Source: Viola odorata (lineage: Eukaryota; Streptophyta; Magnoliopsida; Malpighiales; Violaceae). Taken from it: 64,000 nucleotides of DNA. This document shows, piece after piece, positions 1 to 10,972 of this stretch; position 1 is the first letter of the stretch; each line of letters opens with the position of its first letter. Made by a program: the position numbers and the translations under genes. The stretch covers positions 45,753,105 through 45,817,104 of the forward strand of contig OY829542.1 of the NCBI GenBank assembly GCA_963691705.1, written 5' to 3'. A model generated the notes under the pieces. It ran no database searches, was not told the origin of the DNA, and saw nothing but the letters and a program-made list of their open reading frames with translations.

Positions 1-12
1 ACACCACCTAAG

Positions 13-1574
13 TTGCATTCAGCCATTGCAGTTTTAGAGGAGCAACCTATTCTTTCTCCAGAACCTCCTGTTGTCTCCCCTCATCATGATGATCATGTCA
101 AACTCCCTTCTTCCCTCGAGCAAGCACCGATTCTTGAATTGAAGGTCCTGCCCTCGCACCTTAAGTATGCTTATCTTGGTACCAAAAAATCTCTTCCAGT
201 AATTATTTCCAATAATTTGGACGAACCAGAAGAGAAGGAATTGATCTCTTTATTGAAAGAATTTAAAAGAGTCATTGGATGGAAAATAGCCGACATCAAG
301 GGATTGTCGCCAACCCTATGCACCCATAGAATCCATCTTGAGGACGCTAGCTAGACAGTCCGTCAACCTCAGTGTAGATTAAACCCTCCCATGATGGAAG
401 TGGTAAAGAAAGAGGTGCTAAAGTTATTAGATGCTGGAGTTATCTACCCCATCTTTGATAGCCCATGTGTGAGTCCCGTTCAAGTAGTGCCCAAGAAAAC
501 CGACATCACCATCATTATAGGGCAAGATGGTGCTTTGATTCCAACTAGAATTCAGAATGGCTGGCAAGTTTGCATTGATTATCGCCGTTTGAACACGACC
601 ACGAGGAAAGATCATATTCTCCTTCCCTTCATTGATTAGATGTTAGAGCGCCTCGTGGGCAAGACACACTATTGCTGTTTTGATGGGTATTCAGACTTCC
701 ACCAGATTCTAGTTACCCTCGAAGACCAAGAGAAAACTACCTTCACTTGCCCATTCGGTACATTTGCATATTGATGAATTCTGTTCGGCTTATGTAATGC
801 CCCTACTACCTTCCAGTGGTGCATGATGAGTATTTTTCCAAATTCGTCGAAAAAGACGTCGAGATCTTTATGGATGACTTTACCGTCAATGGCAACTCCT
901 TTGCTGAATGTCTGGCCAACTTGAAGAAAATCCTACAACACTGCATCGAGACCAATTTGGTACTGAACTTTGAGAAATGTCACTTTATGGTCGATCAAGG
1001 CCTCGTCTTGGGTCATATAGTCTCCAGCAAGGGCATTGAAGTAGATAAAGCAAAAATTGAAGTAATGGAGTCCTTGCCCTATCCCTCTTGCATAAGAAAT
1101 GTTCATTCCTTTCTAGGGCAAGCTGGTTTCTACACACGCTTCATTAAGGATTTCTCAAAAATCACTCAACCCATGTGTCGTCTACTTCAAAAAGACGTGG
1201 AGTTCATATTCGATGATGATTGTAAGGCTTTGTTTGATTTGCTCAAGACCAAACTCATCATAGCTCCCATTATTCGAGCCCCCGATTAGTCCATCCCTTT
1301 CGAGATCATGTGCGATGCTAGCAATCATGCCCTCGGCGCCGTCTTGGGGCAAAAGAAGGATAAAGAGACATACGTTATCTACTATGCTTCCAAGTTATTA
1401 GATCCATCCCAGCAGAACTACACGACCACAAAAAAAGAGCTCTTGGCAGTTGTGTATGCCCTCAACAAGTTCAGGCAATACCTCTTGGGCATACACGCTA
1501 TCATGTACTCTGACCATTCGGCCTTTAGATGCCTATTGATGAAGGCTGACACTAAGCCTTGCCTCATTTGGTAG
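13..1574 (+). pseudogene. Athila-like Ty3/gypsy pol fragment (pre-RT, RT, RNase H), stop-riddled
   Basis: This is the remains of a polyprotein that copied retrotransposon RNA into DNA. The segment before RT reads through 13-354. RT fingers follow at 391-639 (KKEVLKLLDAGVIYP, then a degraded VCIDYRRLN). The palm and thumb are at 816-1289, with the catalytic motif FMDD near 867-878 and FLGQAGFYTRFIKDFSK downstream. RNase H is at 1308-1571, opening with MCDASNHALGAVLGQ. The wording of RT and RNase H matches the Athila lineage as I know it. In-frame stops lie after EDAS (about 352), at about 637 (probably CAG to TAG), about 773 and about 1287 (probably Trp to stop), so it is dead. It ends abruptly at 1574 within RNase H, where the C0 LTR begins with TGATAAG. 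The rest should resume beyond the window. Family confidence is good, exact lineage moderate. Confidence 0.88.
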
Positions 1575-1783
1575 TGATAAGATTTGGACTTCTGGGGAAC
1601 CAAGGGTGAGGACTATGGCCGCTTAAGGTTGTTGTACTCGTCGTTCGGTGTACCTGCAAAGCGCCGGAGGGGGGGCTCCGGCGTAGACACTCCGATGCTT
1701 AAGTCAGTATGGTTGTTCCAAATGGCAGGGGTTCGACTAGCAATCATAGGCTTACCTCTCATCTTGAATGGTGGGGTATTTAT
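1575..1783 (-). repeat. C0 LTR, left part (R-U5 side), split by element B
   Basis: The segment starts TGATAAGATTTGG and matches the C1 and C2 LTRs at 35340-35529 and 50125-50335, including the GCAAAGCGCCGGAGG block. It is more diverged from them than they are from each other, so it is an older relative. On the minus strand it is the U5/R end. It stops at TATTTAT, the first part of the minus-strand TATA box, where element B is inserted. The flank to the left is ggtag in the Athila fragment, and the matching duplication was not found in the window. Confidence 0.85.
1779..1783. other. Target site duplication TTTAT, left side of element B
   Basis: TTTAT directly precedes the TG of B's left LTR, and the same five bases follow the CA of B's right LTR at 33925-33929. 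Removing B and one copy restores TATTTATAG, the sequence found at the same place in the C1 and C2 LTRs. Confidence 0.93.
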
Positions 1784-4700
1784 TGTCGCGCCCCAAGAAA
1801 ATTACGGAAAAGGTAATTCACGAGTGTGCAACAAAATTTGAGACCTTCAGATGCTCGGCGTAAAAGGACGCCTAGCAGCATGCAATGAAGTCGCCACCCT
1901 AATTTGGTTGTTAGGCTTAGGGAACCCTAATCGTCATGGCATAGGAAATATAATAAGTAAAAAAACTAAAGGCACAAAAAAGGGGTCTGGACCCCAGACA
2001 AAGGTTCGGGGTCGTATTATGGTCTCGGGAAGGTGTTAGGCACCCGAGTCACATCCAAAAACGGTTACCGGTTGATGAGAGAGGTGTTTAAAAAGGTGTT
2101 TGATAAAATGCGTTTTGAAAAAGGGGGCCCTCAGAGGAATCGTCACTTTAGCCTTTTCTATGATCGTGACTGTTCAGGAATAATAAAAAGATCTTTCGGA
2201 CGGGGTTACCGTTTATCAAGATCGATTGATTATTCCTGACCGTAACGTAATGGGACTGAATTTTTCGTAAGACTGAATGAGCGCCCTCTTTTTTCATCAT
2301 CGGGCCTTGCATGATTAAATTAATTACTATGTGATCCTAACATGGATTGCTAACAGAGTACAAATTTAAATGATTGATTTTAAAGTGGAAAACTGATGTG
2401 GGATCGAAAATCCCCATGTACAGGCAGTCAATACAAACGAGAATTTAAAATCATATGAACATGGCATTTTAAGCAACTCTTTAAACACGTTGTTCATGTG
2501 GGTCGATTTTAATTCTAGCAGTTCTATATATCATTCGTACGATTGATATTTGCGAAAAAGCGTTGAATAAATAAAAAGGAACGAAAGGCGTACTTTCGAG
2601 CGAAGCTTGAAATTAAAACCTACAAAATGAGAGTGTTAGTGATAGCTCGAAAAATAAATAAACAATTCTATGAGTGCAAAAATTTAAATGACAGTTGATT
2701 GTATACGAGAAATGATGGATTTCACGCATACGAGAATTAAATGCTGAGTTTGATAAGTGCAGGAAAATAAATGACGACAGTTGATTGCATGCGAGAAATG
2801 ATGAATTTTACGCATATGAGAATTTAGATGCTGAATGGATTGCGTGCGAAGAATAATGGATTTTACGCATACGAACATTAAATGTTGTGTTGATTGCATG
2901 CGAAAAATGATTGATTTTAAGCATGCGAGAATTTAAATGCTGGGTTGATTGCATGCGAAAAATGATTAATTTTACGCATACGAGAATTTAAATGCTACGT
3001 TGATTGCTTGCGAAAAATGATTGATTTTACGCACACGAGAATTAAATGCTGAGTTGATTGCATGCGAAAAATGATTGATTTTACGCACACGAGAATTCAA
3101 TGCTGAGTTGATTGCATGCGAAAAATGATTGATTTTACGCATACGAGAATTTAAATGCTACGTTGATTGCATGCGAAAAATGATTGATTTTACGCACACG
3201 AGAATTAAATGCTGCGTTGGTTGCATGCGAAAGATGATGGACTTTAAGCATACGAGAATTAATTGCTGAGTTGATAAGTGCAGGAAATTAAAAGAGTTGA
3301 TGATAAAAAAATTTAAAACAGTTGATGATTTGCAGAAATTTTAATGATTGATACTGCAGAAAATTAAAGCAATTGATACTGCAGAAAATTAAAGCAGTTG
3401 ATATTGCAGAAAATAAACAATTGATATTGCGACCGACCATGTAGGCGGTATTGAATTTAAATTGCCGAAAGTAAATTGCAGAATTTTAAAGTGCGGGAAA
3501 GTAAAGTGCGGAAAATTAAACAGTTGATAATTTGCGGAAGAATTTCCAGCAATTTGCGAAAAATTAAAGCAGTTGATATTGCAGAAATTAAACAATTGAT
3601 ATTGCAACCGACCATGTAGGCAGTATTGAATTTAAATTACCGAAAGTAAATTGCAGAATTTTAAAGTGCGGAAAAGTAAAGTGCGGAAAATTAAATAGTT
3701 GATAATTTGCGGAAGGATTTCCAGCAGTTCGCTAAAAGTTAAAGCAGTTGAATATTTACGAGAATTAAAATGCGACCGACCATATAGGCGGTATATTTAA
3801 ATTGCCGAAAGTAAATTGCGAACAATTAAAGTGCAGAAGAATAAAGCAGTTGATAAGTGCAGAAAATTAAACAGTTGATAGTGCGAAAAATAATCATACG
3901 AAGCATGCGATTTATTTTACGGAAAAACGTGATCCGAAGTTTTGAAAACAATTGAAAATGGGCTGGGCCCAATTGAAGAATGAAAAGAAAAATGGAAAAT
4001 GGGCCAGGAATAGTGCCTGGCCCATGACAAAACCGTTAATTATCAAAAACTAATTAATTCGCACAACCTAGCTAACGATTTTCAAAATTGAAAGCATGTA
4101 TTTAATCTACATCACGTATGTGAATTAATAGCACAAAAACAAGCAATTTATTTGCTTGAGATCAAGCCAAACGAAATTAAAAGGAAAACATGCTAAAAAA
4201 ACGAAAACGAGCTAGAGAGAGAAAGCTCACTTTAAACTTTGAACTTGGGCTATCGATGCTCGATATGAGCTATCAATCAAGGAGAGGGAAGAAAGCAAGC
4301 TTCTCTTGCGATTTTGGTGCCCATTTTCCGTTCGATGAGGGGCTGTATTTATAGCCTTCAAACGCGTGGCTTGCCGGACGAGGAGCTGCGCGTGGAGGCC
4401 GGCTGGTCACGGTGGCAAGGCTAGGGTGCTAGCTGTGATGATGGCGGAGGGACAGGAAGCTACAGACGCGATGGGAGCAGGTGGCTCGGGCGAGGACTTC
4501 GCGGCTTCCTCGTGCGTGCACTGTGCATGTGCATTATGCACATTAATTCAAGGGCCATTGATCTGGTTGACTTTCCTTGGTTGACCAGATCAATGGCCAT
4601 AATCAAATGGCCTTTTATCTGATTTAAATGGCCTCGAGCTGGTTCCCGCGTGCAAACGTTCCGACTTTTCGAGCCGAAGGTACCGGCGCGTAGAGAAAAA

Positions 4701-5293
4701 TATGACGGGTTTAACCGTCTACAGCGAATGACGAGAATTTCTCATTTAACGTGTTTATTTTCGCGTTCAAAAACGTGAAACGTTTGAACGGAAAAATAAT
4801 AACGTTACGCCGAAAATTACACGAATCGCTGTAGACCGTTGCGACCAGAAAAAAATCTAGCAACTAGTTGATGGAAAACATTTGAAAGTCAAGCTATTGT
4901 CCTAGCGGATTTACTCGGGTCCAATAAAAGCTCGAATAAAAATAATAATAAAATAATAAAAAAATAAAAATACTGAAAAAATGCGCTAAAATATTAAAAA
5001 TCCTAAAATTCATGTGATGACCTAAAACGAAGAAAAAACTAGCAAATGACTGCCGGATAATAAAAAATGTGATTTTTAAGGCTAAAAATAATAATGATAA
5101 TAATAATGAAAATATGTGCCGAAAAATGAAAAATGTGATTTCAAAAGCTGACGATGCTAACGATGATGCTAAACTGCAACGAAACACCTAAGAATGCTAG
5201 CGACATTAAATCAACTGAAAATGACTGTAAATTAACTAAATAACAGAAATGCTAAAATTAAATAAAAGTGGCGTCAAAATTCGGGTATCAACA
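1784..5293 (-). repeat. Element B 3' LTR
   Basis: On the minus strand it runs from TGTTGATACCCGAATTTTG (5293 downwards) to GGGGCGCGACA (1784). The minus-strand TATA box is at 4346-4354 (CTATAAATA), so R plus U5 is about 2.5 kb. It contains a ladder of about 55-bp repeats (about 2690-3290) and copies of the GCGACCGACCATGTAGGCGG core (about 3430-3790). Compared with the 5' LTR at 30337-33924 it lacks about 250 bp near 4025. It keeps an inverted-repeat segment at about 4707-4860 that the other copy has lost. Confidence 0.92.
4346..4354 (-). promoter_or_regulatory. TATA box of element B 3' LTR
   Basis: CTATAAATA on the minus strand within a GC-rich stretch (ggctataaatacagcc), at the same place as TATAAATAG in the element A LTRs and repeated at 33111-33119 in B's other LTR. 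The distance to the LTR end shows an unusually long transcribed part of the LTR. Confidence 0.7.
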
Positions 5294-5297
5294 GTTG

Positions 5298-5307
5298 CCC
5301 CCTCTTT
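5298..5307 (-). other. Polypurine tract of element B
   Basis: CCCCCTCTTT on the plus strand is AAAGAGGGGG on the minus strand, four bases upstream of the LTR start TGTTGATACCC. The identical tract and spacing occur at 16881-16890 before the element A 3' LTR. It should prime plus-strand DNA synthesis. Confidence 0.88.
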
Positions 5308-5379
5308 ACTGTCTTATCGAAGTATTTGATAAGCAGTAAAGACAGTTGCCCCTAGATATCCAAATTTTGGCAACACGGC

Positions 5380-5974
5380 AGGTCTTACCTCAAACTTACA
5401 GTGATGATGTCGCTCTGGGAGGAGGTAGTTGATTGATGCTGTCACTGGGGATAAAAGGTGGTTGCCTGATGTCGCTCTGGGAGAAGGGGATTGTTGTCGC
5501 TCTGGGAGGAGATAGGTTGTTGATCCTGCAAAGATATAAGCTTAGCTCTATTCGGGTATCGAGAGAAATATAAGTTGCAGAAAATGAAAATGATAACCAC
5601 TCTACCGGGGACGGAAAGTGATTTTACGAGAATGTAAATGACGCGCGCTTCGCAGAAGTATGACTGATTTGTCCTAATGATGTCACTCTAAGAGGAGGAA
5701 ATAATTATGCAGAAATGTAGAATTATGTGAAGGAGGTCATTCTGGGAGGGGAAGAAATGCTAGGGCTAAAAAGGTAAGACTACGCTATGCTATTACTCTG
5801 GGAGGAGAAGAAATGTTTGATGCTGAAAACTAAACTATGATGTCACTTTGGGAGAAGGAGAAGTGCTAAGGCTGAAAACTAACTGCTGTCACTCTAGGAG
5901 GAGGTGAATGCTAGGGGTGAAAATTTAAACAACGTCGATTCCCGTAGGAAAAGGCGCGAGATACGGAAATTAAA
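5380..5974 (-). repeat. Degenerate lead-in of the element B 3'-region tandem array
   Basis: Scattered, diverged copies of the motif gtcgctctgggaggag / gtcactctaggaggag at irregular spacing precede the regular array. No coding sequence is seen. Confidence 0.7.
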
Positions 5975-6389
5975 CTAAGGTCACTCTAGGAGGAGAAGAA
6001 TGCTAAGGCTAAAAACTAAGTGCTGTCACTCTAGGAGGAGAAGAATGCTAATGCTGAAAACTAAGTGCTGTCACTCTAGGAGGAGAAGAATGCTAAGGCT
6101 GAAAACTAAGTGCTGTCACTCTAGGAGGAGAAGAATGCTAATGCTGAAAACTAAGTGCTGTCACTCTAGGAGGAGAAGAATGCTAAGGCTGAAAACTAAG
6201 TGTTGTCACTCTAGGAGGAGAAGGATGCTAATGCTGAAAACTAAGTGCTGTAAGTGCTGTCACTCTAGGAGGAGAAGAATGCTAATGCTGAAAACTAAGT
6301 GTTGTCACTCTAGGAGGAGAAGGATGCTAAGGCTGAAACCTAAGTGCTGTCACTCTAGGAGGAGAAGGATGCTAAGGCTGAAACCTAAG
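5975..6389 (-). repeat. 45-bp minisatellite in element B 3' region
   Basis: About nine units of 45 bp begin CTAAGTGCTGTCACTCTAGG on the plus strand. They are nearly identical, with one small extra duplication (TAAGTGCTG) near 6245. The array is cut by element A and resumes at 20943-20985. Because 45 is a multiple of three, one frame stays open through the array as a repeated Arg/Lys/Cys peptide, which is a by-product and not a gene. It lies where element A has a different, 53-bp array. Confidence 0.92.
6385..6389. other. Target site duplication CTAAG, left side of element A
   Basis: CTAAG immediately precedes TGTTGATACCC at 6390 and is repeated right after the 3' LTR at 20943-20947. It is the start of a minisatellite unit of element B. 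Confidence 0.95.
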
Positions 6390-6832
6390 TGTTGATACCC
6401 GAATTTTGACGCCATTTTTAACTAATTTTAGCATTTCTGTTATTTACTTAATTTACTGTCCTTTTTAGTTAATTTACTATTGCTAGCATTTTTAAATTTT
6501 TCCATTGCATTTTAGCATCATCGTTAGCATCGTCAGCTTTCGAAATCGCGTTTTTAATTTTTCGGCACATTTTCATTATTATTATCATTATCATTTTTAG
6601 CCTTAAAAATCACATTTTTAACTATCCGTCAGTCGTTTGCTAGTTTTTTCTTCGTTTTAGGTCATCACATGATTTTTAGGATTTTTTATGTTTTAGCGCA
6701 TTTTTTAGTATTTTTATTATTTTATTATTATTTTTATTCGAGCTTTTATTGGACCCGAGTAAGTCCGCTCGGACAATAGCTTGACTTTAAAATGTTTTCC
6801 ATCAACTAGTTGCTAGGATTTTTTCTGGTCGC

Positions 6833-6960
6833 AACGGTCTACAGCGATTCGTGTAATTTTCGGCGTAACGTTATTATTTTTCCGTTCAAACTGTTCACGT
6901 TTTTGAACGTGAAAATAAACACGTTAAACGAAAAATTCTCGTCATTCGCTGTAGACGGTT
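6833..6960. repeat. Imperfect long inverted repeat in LTR U3
   Basis: Arms of about 60 bp begin AACGGTCTACAGCGATTCG and end CATTCGCTGTAGACGGTT. They pair along most of their length around a short centre containing GTTCACGTTTTTGAACGTG. The same structure is in the A 3' LTR (about 17338-17465) and in the B 3' LTR (about 4707-4840). It predates the A/B split and is part of the LTR, not a separate insertion. Confidence 0.75.
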
Positions 6961-7074
6961 AAACCCGTCGTATTTTTCTCTACACGACGGTACCTTCGGC
7001 TCGAAAAGTCAGAACGGTTGTTCGCGGGAACCGGCTCGAGGCCATTTAAATCAGATGAAGGGCCATTTGATCAT

Positions 7075-7120
7075 GGCCATTGATCTGGTCAACCAAGGAA
7101 AGTCAACCAGATCAATGGCC
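7075..7120. repeat. Hairpin-forming palindrome upstream of the LTR TATA box
   Basis: Arms GGCCATTGATCTGGT and ACCAGATCAATGGCC are exact over 15 bp around a 16-base centre. A second dyad (GTGCATAATGCAC) follows at about 7134. The palindrome is kept in element B at 4553-4598 and about 33293-33338, roughly 180-250 bp from the TATA box. A regulatory role is inference. Confidence 0.75.
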
Positions 7121-7299
7121 CTTGATTTAATGTGCATAATGCACATGCACAGTGCACGCACGAGAGAAGCGACCGAAGTCCTCGCCCGAGCCAACTACTC
7201 CCTAGCCCCTAGCCCGTAGCTCCCTAGCTCCGCCATCATCACGGCCAGCCCTCCTCCACGTGCAGCTCCTCCGTCCAGCCTCCACGCGACCCCTTTGGC

Positions 7300-7308
7300 T
7301 ATAAATAG
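7300..7308 (+). promoter_or_regulatory. TATA box of element A 5' LTR
   Basis: TATAAATAG in GGCTATAAATAGCC, a typical plant TATA context. The copy in the 3' LTR is at 17805-17813. Transcription would start around 7330, leaving about 3 kb of LTR downstream as R and U5. Confidence 0.75.
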
Positions 7309-7454
7309 CCATCATTCCCCACGCGCAAGGGGGGTCGAAAATTTTACAAAAAAAAGCTCTACTCCCTCTCCATTCTCCTAGCCAATTCACACACGGCTCA
7401 CCTCCCTTCTCCTACCCAATTCATCCACCCGAACCAAGGCAAAGGAAAGCAATC

Positions 7455-7463
7455 AAGGTGAGT
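7455..7463 (+). promoter_or_regulatory. Candidate 5' splice site in the LTR leader
   Basis: AAG|GTGAGT matches the plant donor consensus, about 150 bp downstream of the TATA box and just before a pyrimidine-rich stretch. It pairs plausibly with the acceptor at 11779-11781 upstream of gag. In element B the same place reads AAAGTGAGC, a weaker donor. Splicing is inferred, not shown. Confidence 0.4.
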
Positions 7464-8379
7464 TTATCAAGCTTTCTCTCTCTAGCTTCTCTCCCTTAAT
7501 TTTCGTTTTTAGCTTTAAACATTTAATCAATGGCTCAAATCTGTTTTGTATACTTCATTTTCAAGTTGTAAACGTGTTACTTGCTTCAATTCAAATGCCT
7601 GCTGTTTCCTTTAATTAATTATGAATTTTTGGGCTTTAATGCGTATATTTGTTCAAACGTGAAATTGCTCCTCGTCCATGGATGAAGGGGTTTAATTCTG
7701 GTCGGGTTTTGGTCGTCGCTTGACCCCGGTCGCATTGTGACCATTTTGGAGGTGTTCGGATGGCCGGAGCTCCTCCCTTGTCGCCGGCAGTAACGCCGGC
7801 GCAAGGAAGAAGATGAACAGCGGCTGCTGTTCTTCATGAGGAAGGTGACGGGCTAAGCCCGTCCCTCCTTTCTTTTAGCATGCTGATGGGCTTTGGCTTA
7901 AGCCAAGCCCATCCTTTCCTTTCCCTTCAATTTAAGTTATGGGCTAGGATTTATTCCTAGCCCATTTTAACTAAATTTCAGCACATGGGGCCCAGCCCAT
8001 TAATTCTTCGTCAAGCATTCGAGTCATTTTTTTTATTTCATGCTCGTACGTAATGTTTAATTTAATTCGTATACCATATTTAATTAATCATTATTTACAA
8101 TACTTGTTTATTATTTCGCTTTGCTTAAATATTTATATACCATGATTAAATATGTATGCACGAAATTAAATAGTCGTATACCATGCTTTAAATGTTTATA
8201 CATGATTTAAATGCTCACATGCGTCATTTCCGTGTTCATATTTTTCGTCTGCTCATTCTTGCGACAATTTGTTATTTAATTGTTTTTATACGTGAATTGC
8301 TCATTTCTTATCGTGATATTCTTTTTACGTTATCTAACTTCAGTCATTTATATTCAGCAATTTAAATTCAATTATTTAT

Positions 8380-9110
8380 TATACCGCCTACATGGTCGGT
8401 CGCATTTAATTTTCTGCAATATCAACTGCTTTAATTTTTCGCAAAACTGCTGGAAATCCTTCCGCAAATTATCAACTGTTTAATTTTCCGCACTTTAAAT
8501 TTCAGCAATTTACTTTCGGCAATTTAAATTCAATACCGCCTACATGGTCGGTCGCACTTATCAACTGCTTACTTTTCCGCACTTTAAATGTCAGCAATTT
8601 ACTTTCAGCAATTTAAATTCAATACCGCCTACATGGTCGGTCGCACTTATCAACTGCTTAATTTTTCGCACTATAAATTTCAGCAATTTAAATTCAATAC
8701 CGCCTACATGGTCGGTCGCAATATCAACTGTTTATTTTCTGCAATATCAACTGCTTTAATTTTTCGCAAAACTGCTGGAAATCCTTCCGCAAATTATCAA
8801 CTGTTTACTTTTCCGCACTTTACTTTTTCGCACTTTAAATTTCAGCAATTTACTTTCAGCAATTTAAATTCAATACCGCCTACATGGTCGGTCGCAATAT
8901 CAATTGTTTATTTTCTGCAATATCAACTGCTTTAATTTTTCGCAAAACTGCTGGAAATCCTTCCGCAAATTATCAACTGTTTACTTTTCCGCACTTTACT
9001 TTCCCGCACTTTAAATTTCAGCAATTTACTTTCAGCAATTTAAATTCAATACCGCCTACATGGTCGGTCGCAATATCAACTGTTTATTTTCTGCAAATAT
9101 CCAACTGTTT
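8380..9110 (+). repeat. LTR subrepeats with ACCGCCTACATGGTCGGTCG core
   Basis: The core occurs six times (about 8383, 8535, 8624, 8699, 8875, 9051), separated by permuted modules such as TCAACTGCTTTAATTTTTCG and TTTCAGCAATTTA. Unit length varies from 75 to 176 bp. It recurs at about 18890-19620 in the A 3' LTR and in reverse in both B LTRs (about 3430-3790, about 31980-32330). Short open frames here are shadows of the repeats. Confidence 0.9.
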
Positions 9111-9179
9111 ATTCCCTGCATTATCAACCTGTTTTATTTTCTGCAAATCATTAAACTTTTTTTCTTCCCTGTAAATCGC

Positions 9180-9620
9180 CAATAGCATTTAATTTTTCTG
9201 CACTTATCAAAACAACATTTCATTTTCGTATGCGTAAAATCCATCATTTTTCGCATGCAATCAACCCAGCATTTAAATTCTCGTATGCGTAAAATCCATC
9301 ATTTTTCGCATGCAATCAACCTAGCATTTAAATTCTCGTATGCGTAAAATCAATCATTTTTCGCATGCAATCAACCTAGCATTTAAATTCTCGTATGCGT
9401 AAAATCAATCATTTTTCGCATGCAATCAACACAGCCTTTAAATTCTCGTGTGCTTAAAATCAATCATTTTTCGCACGCAATCAACTCAGTATCTCATTTT
9501 CGTATGCGTAAAATTCATCATTTCTCGCATGCAATCAATTGTCGCCATTTATTTTCATGCACTCATCAAGCTCAACATTTAATTCTCGTATGCGTACAAT
9601 CCATCATTTTACGTGTACAA
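9180..9620 (+). repeat. 55-bp tandem repeats in element A LTR
   Basis: Units containing TGCGTAAAATCAATCATTTT and TCGCATGCAATCAACC recur at exact 55-bp steps (9231, 9286, 9341, 9396, 9451), then degenerate. The reverse-complement ladder is in the B LTRs at about 2690-3290 and about 31240-31830, and the second A copy is at about 19690-20130. Confidence 0.92.
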
Positions 9621-10376
9621 TCAATTGTCATTTTACGTGTACAATCAATTGTACGCCTTTCGATTCCTTTTTATTTATTCGGTGCTTTCTGCAAATATCC
9701 ATTGTATGCATGATACATAGAACTGCTAGAACTAAAATCAACCCACATGCACAACGTGTTTAAAGAATTTCTTAAAATGCCGCGTTCATGTGATTTTAAT
9801 TCTCGCTTATATTGACTGCATGTACATGGGGACTTTCGATCCCACAGCAAACTATCATTTTAAATCCATCATTTAAAATGGTACTCTGGTAGCAATCCAT
9901 GTTAGGATCACGTAGTAATTAATTTAATCATGCATGGCCCGATGATGAAAAAAGAGAGCGCTCATTCAGTCTTACGGAAAATTCAGTCCCATCACGATCA
10001 TAATAAAGACTAAAGTGACGATTCCTCTGAGGGCCCTTTTTTCAAAACGCATTTCTCAAACACCTTTTTAAACACCTCTCTCATCAACCGGTAACCGTTT
10101 TCGGATGTGTCTCGGGTGCCTAACACCTTCCCGAGACCATAATACGACCCCGAACCTTTGTCTGGGGTCCAGACCCCTTTTTTTTGTGCCTTTAGTTTTT
10201 TTTTTTTTACTTATTATATTTCCTATGCCATGACGATTAGGGTTCCCTAAGCCTAGCAACCAAATTAGGGTGGCGACTTCATTGCATGCTGCTAGGCGTC
10301 CTTTTACGCCGAGCATCTGAAGGTCTCAAATTTTGTTGCACACTCGCGAATTTTTATATTTCGAGGCGCGACAGTT

Positions 10377-10394
10377 TGGCGACTTCACTGGGGA
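10377..10394 (+). other. Primer binding site of element A (tRNA-Arg type)
   Basis: TGGCGACTTCACTGGGGA begins four bases after the 5' LTR end. Sites of this form, complementary to the 3' end of tRNA-Arg, are typical of Ogre and related Tat elements. The matching minus-strand site of element B is at 30316-30333. Confidence 0.85.
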
Positions 10395-10972
10395 AGGCTT
10401 GGGTCGGAGCCGGTTTTATCTTTTTAGAGAGGTGTTTTATTTGTTTATTTATTTGCTTTGATCAATTGTTGGTCTGTTTATTTATTTGCTTTATCAATTG
10501 TCATATGCATTTCATAGCGCCCTACACCCAGGGGACAATTACCAAAATAGGAGGGTAGTAGTGACGCCCTAGGACACATGTCCTGGGTAGTGTTCACCAA
10601 TCCCAACTCGGATGAACCCCTAAAGCCAGTCGAAAGGTTATACGATTTCGCAAGGAATCGGGCGACTGGACGACACTTTAGGGACCTTTTCATGGTATCA
10701 TCCGGGAACCATTCAAGCCAGTTAGAAATGACGGAATCAGAGCCCCAGCACATGCATCATGATTATACCTGTTTGTCGTGGCTCTATTTGTCTTGTTGGC
10801 ATATTGACATGATTTTTCTTTTATACGAATTGTAAATTTCTTACATGCGCAGGTTACTTTGCGTTTAAAATTTTATTTTTGTCCCACAGGACCCGTTTTT
10901 GCTCATTCGATATATCGGCACTTACACTACTTTCACTTGATATTTTCGGGGAATGAAGTTTCAACGATCAGA
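10395..10972 (+). other. Element A leader between primer site and ORF1 remnant
   Basis: No gene is seen. The sequence is collinear with the element B leader (29770-30315 on the minus strand), including the stretch around CATGCATCATGATTATACCTG and the block CAGGACCCGTTTTTGCTCATTCG. At 10959-10971 the equivalent of B's acceptor-like TTTTCAG before ORF1 reads TTTTCGG, so that site is lost here. Confidence 0.7.

Larger units (their letters stand above)
6390..10373 (+). repeat. Element A 5' LTR
   Basis: It runs from TGTTGATACCCG to CGAGGCGCGACA. U3 is about 0.9 kb, with a long inverted repeat (6833-6960), a palindrome (7075-7120) and a TATA box (7300-7308). The transcribed part is about 3 kb and contains two repeat ladders (8380-9110 and 9180-9620). 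Compared with the 3' LTR it has a 24-bp tandem duplication with loss of roughly 85 bp near 9630-9650. The 3' LTR and element B keep the lost segment, so the change happened in this copy. Confidence 0.95.

Noticed and set aside
1571..1575. ggtag as the target duplication of C0
   Set aside because: The matching copy would have to follow the far end of C0, which is displaced beyond the window by the C1/C2 array. It cannot be confirmed here.
1851..2039. Frame starting MLGVKGRLAACNE near LTR ends (also at 10068, 20637 and 30404)
   Set aside because: It is the conserved terminal part of the A/B LTRs and appears at all four LTRs on the antisense strand of the element. It is conserved as LTR sequence, not as a protein.
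6000..6395. Open frame of 131 codons with a repeated Lys/Cys/Arg peptide
   Set aside because: It is the 45-bp minisatellite read in one frame. The unit length is a multiple of three, so no stop can appear. It runs antisense to element B and across the element A junction.
8280..9763. Several overlapping frames of 70-115 codons in the LTR
   Set aside because: They are shadows of the LTR subrepeats. The same peptides recur wherever the repeats do, in both LTRs.
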